A DNA stretch of 64,000 bases from Micavibrio sp. UBA7657 (GTDB lineage Bacteria; Pseudomonadota; Alphaproteobacteria; Micavibrionales; Micavibrionaceae): positions 62,001-126,000 of the forward strand of contig DLHX01000010.1 of the NCBI GenBank assembly GCA_002483465.1, read 5' to 3'. The notes under the pieces were generated by a model. The model saw nothing but the letters and a program-made list of their open reading frames with translations, did no database searches and was not told where the DNA came from. Numbering within the stretch: position 1 is the stretch's first letter; each line of letters opens with the position of its first letter. Made by a program: the position numbers and the translations under genes. Shown here piece by piece: positions 62,293 to 64,000 of this stretch.

Positions 62293-62601
62293 ATGCTGAA
62301 AACACCAACTGATCTGCCGGAGATCCTTCATGATATGCCGCCCGCTATCAAACGAATGCTGACCGAGAAATTTCACGCCGGCAATACCGCGGGACAGCGC
62401 GTTGAAAAACTGCAAAAAACCAGCCTCCTTCTCAGGACATTTCATGAAACATCCGAAGGCGATCCGCTGATCGGCGAGAAAATGGCCGCTCTCTATACCT
62501 ATGCCCGTGAAAAAGGCCATTCGCACGTCAGCTTCACTATTCGTAGCGTGCTGGGCATCGAGTTGCCGCAATCTGCTCTCGGCCTTTCGCTGGATAAATA
62601 A
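62293..62601 (+). CDS. Small unknown protein, first of four-gene cluster
   Basis: This 102-residue gene has a promoter-like TTGACA/GATATT about 45 bp upstream and AAAGGA before the ATG. The sequence is mixed helix with several charged residues (PPAIKRMLTEKFHAGNTAGQRVEKLQKTSLLLRTFHE). No signal peptide or membrane helix is visible. I do not recognise it. It precedes the paralogous pair and the ankyrin gene on the same strand, with gaps of 36, 1 and 19 bp, so the set is probably one operon. Confidence 0.6.
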   Translation: MLKTPTDLPEILHDMPPAIKRMLTEKFHAGNTAGQRVEKLQKTSLLLRTFHETSEGDPLIGEKMAALYTYAREKGHSHVSFTIRSVLGIELPQSALGLSLDK

Positions 62602-62637
62602 TAAATAATAAAAAAACACAAACAGGAGAAAACCATA

Positions 62638-62979
62638 ATGTATTTTAATTTCCACAAAGACACCCCTGAAGACATTCACTTCGTTGCAAGAAGATTATTC
62701 AGCAATCTCACTATGGCTGCAAAAGACGTTAAGCCAGTACGAGCTGAGTTCATAATTAGGGACCTTGAAATTTTCTACAGTCCGAAAACAATCGATCAAT
62801 GCAAGCAGGACCGTTTCTTAGAGGAACTCCGCTTGGTTATCATCCCTCAGCTTGTGGCAAGTCAGGACCATGAAAAAATCATTTCTGCCCTGGCAAGGCT
62901 CAAAGATGGCGTGAATATAAAAGCCGGCAGCACCCTCTCTGCTCCCGTTGCCACGACTCAAAATTTGACCCTCGGCTGA
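62638..62979 (+). CDS. Unknown small protein, paralogue of next gene
   Basis: The 113-residue product contains TPEDIHFVARRLFSNLTMAAKDVKPVRAEFIIRD followed by LEIFYSPKTI. The FYSP motif and flanking spacing recur in the following gene (TVQDILKIRSF...ITLFYSPRI), so the two are likely paralogues. AAACAGGAG precedes the ATG. No membrane or signal segment is seen. The stop TGA is followed one base later by the next ATG. Confidence 0.6.
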   Translation: MYFNFHKDTPEDIHFVARRLFSNLTMAAKDVKPVRAEFIIRDLEIFYSPKTIDQCKQDRFLEELRLVIIPQLVASQDHEKIISALARLKDGVNIKAGSTLSAPVATTQNLTLG

Positions 62980-62980
62980 G

Positions 62981-63382
62981 ATGAAACCCTCTGCCCGCAA
63001 ACCCACGCCCTACGAAGCGTTCCTCCACAGCACGCGTGAGCAGAAAATCATGGAAGTGCAGGAAATTGTGAAACAGCCTGAATCTGCGACCGTGCAGGAC
63101 ATCCTCAAGATCAGAAGTTTTATAGTCGGCATGATTGAAGCGCTTCCTTATGAATCGGCACCGTATTTAGGGACCATCAAATCGGCCATCACCCTGTTCT
63201 ACAGCCCCAGAATCACCACGCTCCGCGATAATATGGGCATTACGGATAAAATCGGAGGCCAGACCTTTGCCGACTTTGCCAATAACCGGAACAAACGTGT
63301 GATAGCGGCGCTGTTTAGAAAAGCGCATCATCAGGACACAGACACCGCCTCGCAACCGCATTTGGTTGCACACGGCCCGTAA
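62981..63382 (+). CDS. Unknown small protein with FYSP motif
   Basis: This 133-residue protein has PTPYEAFLHSTREQKIMEVQEIVK, then TVQDILKIRSFIVGMIEALPYE and IKSAITLFYSPRITTLRDNM. The latter aligns with the previous gene's IIRDLEIFYSPKTI. The C-terminus is basic and His-rich (KRVIAALFRKAHHQ). It is likely co-translated with its neighbour (1-bp gap). Function unknown. Confidence 0.6.
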   Translation: MKPSARKPTPYEAFLHSTREQKIMEVQEIVKQPESATVQDILKIRSFIVGMIEALPYESAPYLGTIKSAITLFYSPRITTLRDNMGITDKIGGQTFADFANNRNKRVIAALFRKAHHQDTDTASQPHLVAHGP

Positions 63383-63401
63383 TAAGAGACGGAAAAATAT
63401 C

Positions 63402-63842
63402 ATGAACGCGGTAGCAACAGAAAAATTTTCAAAAGACGATGCAATCGCGCTCAAGAAAAAGATCGTCGAAATCATCAAGGATAACAATTTCCTTTGTTAC
63501 TCAGATTCATCGCATTTCGACGAAAAAATAGAATTGGCCGTCAAGATTAAAAATCTTTACAAACTCATCGCGCTTTATCCGGATATAAACGACGTAGTAA
63601 CCGAGTCCGGTCATACTCTCGCCACACTCGCCGCCGGCAACGGCTACGATTATCTCCTGCGCACGCTCAGAAATTGCGGCGTTGATTTGAGCAAACCTGC
63701 ACCCAACGGCATCACACCCGCAGCCGCAGCCTGGAATGGTGGACACCAGAAAGTCCTCAATGAACTGGAGAAACTGGGCATTAATCTGCGAGAATACGAT
63801 CAATCACTTAACGCTCCGCCTGCCCTGCACCACACCCTCTAA
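63402..63842 (+). CDS. Small protein with two ankyrin-like repeats
   Basis: The start ATG 63402 gives 146 residues, MNAVATEKFSKDD...; an upstream in-frame ATG at 63366 overlaps the preceding gene. The second half has two ankyrin-type repeats: SGHTLATLAAGNGYDYLLRTLRNCGVDLSKPAP and NGITPAAAAWNGGHQKVLNELEKLGINL. The first half is charged and helical. Ankyrin repeats bind proteins, so it may be an interaction partner of the small genes before it. The function is otherwise unknown. Confidence 0.7.
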   Translation: MNAVATEKFSKDDAIALKKKIVEIIKDNNFLCYSDSSHFDEKIELAVKIKNLYKLIALYPDINDVVTESGHTLATLAAGNGYDYLLRTLRNCGVDLSKPAPNGITPAAAAWNGGHQKVLNELEKLGINLREYDQSLNAPPALHHTL

Positions 63843-63887
63843 CGCAGCCCATTTGAAAAACCCGTCATAACAAGCTACAAACAGCGC

Positions 63888-64000
63888 ATGACAGGCAGAA
63901 AACCCGCCATTTACCTCGATTATAACGCGACCGCGCCCCTGCGGCCGGAGGCGATTGCTGCTGTGGGCGTCGCCATGGCCGCGCCGCATAACGCCTCGTC
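63888..64000 (+). CDS. Cysteine desulfurase (NifS/IscS-like), 5' part only
   Basis: ATG 63888 opens MTGRKPAIYLDYNATAPLRP, the N-terminal signature of class V PLP-dependent cysteine desulfurases; the gene runs off the window. These enzymes provide sulfur for Fe-S clusters and thio-modified tRNA. Subtype (IscS, NifS or a DndA-like enzyme) is not decidable from 37 codons. Confidence 0.75.
   Translation, partial: MTGRKPAIYLDYNATAPLRPEAIAAVGVAMAAPHNAS

Overview
The window looks like chromosomal DNA of an alphaproteobacterium of moderate GC content. The evidence is a CpdR-type receiver, a complete Cpa/Tad (Flp) pilus locus with CpaA-F gene types, the gene order pal-cpoB-tilS-ftsH-glmM, the hisZ-purA pair and the yraN/rsmI/BON/LpoA cluster. 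The genus cannot be fixed from sequence reading alone; a Rhodospirillales/Micavibrio-like lineage is a guess. Coding density is very high. No gap between genes exceeds 300 bp, and I saw no rRNA, tRNA, CRISPR array, transposase or prophage.

Layout. 1-2.6 kb: a secreted beta-propeller-like protein (cut by the left edge), divergent from a GT4 glycosyltransferase and a CpdR-like receiver. 2.7-7.3 kb: three tandem large prepilin-like proteins, each with a type IV pilin N-terminus, a shared RYPCPA/HYPCPA-containing domain and a different C-terminal tail. 7.4-8.9 kb: a pilus-formation N-terminal-domain protein and a TadD lipoprotein. 8.9-21.0 kb, all on the minus strand: tadC, tadB, tadA/cpaF, cpaE, cpaD, cpaC, cpaB, cpaA, two flp pilins, a TadG-like vWA protein and two TadE-like pseudopilins. 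21.2-23.9 kb: a small membrane protein and a membrane-anchored pseudokinase that follow the tad genes. 24-35.5 kb: housekeeping genes purA, hisZ, glmM, ftsH, tilS, cpoB, pal, a SirB1-like protein, a BON lipoprotein, yraN and rsmI. 35.6-40.1 kb, plus strand: an LpoA-like lipoprotein, a TetR regulator with an acidic N-terminal extension, an MscS channel and trhO. 40.1-46.7 kb: two ECF sigma modules (one CnrYXH-like with an EF-hand protein upstream, one with a vWA/YfbK-like membrane protein), an AMIN lipoprotein and a WecA-like transferase. 46.8-61 kb: a split mnmC/mnmD pair, an M3 peptidase, arginase, a degenerate CheD, a fatty acid hydroxylase, a Sua5-type TsaC, a tiny lipoprotein under a Fur-box promoter, anmK, tyrS, a 1052-residue AsmA-like protein and bcp. 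61-64 kb: a hydrolase, four small unknown genes (two paralogous, one with ankyrin repeats) and the start of a cysteine desulfurase.

How the genes work together. The left third is largely a surface-appendage region. The Cpa/Tad machinery assembles Flp pilins, and the three large prepilins upstream could be tip adhesins or a separate pilus-like system using the same peptidase or secretin. The housekeeping blocks cover cell-envelope integrity (Pal/CpoB, LpoA-like, DolP-like, AsmA-like, GlmM, AnmK) and tRNA modification (TilS, MnmC/D, TrhO, TsaC).

The strongest non-genic signal is a pair of ~150 bp long-palindrome repeats (51562-51710 and 60627-60777) whose differences are largely compensatory, so the folded structure appears to be conserved. 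Other unusual items are a CheD homologue lacking all three catalytic residues, a pseudokinase preceded by a 16-codon leader ORF, and Cys-rich modular repeats in the second prepilin.
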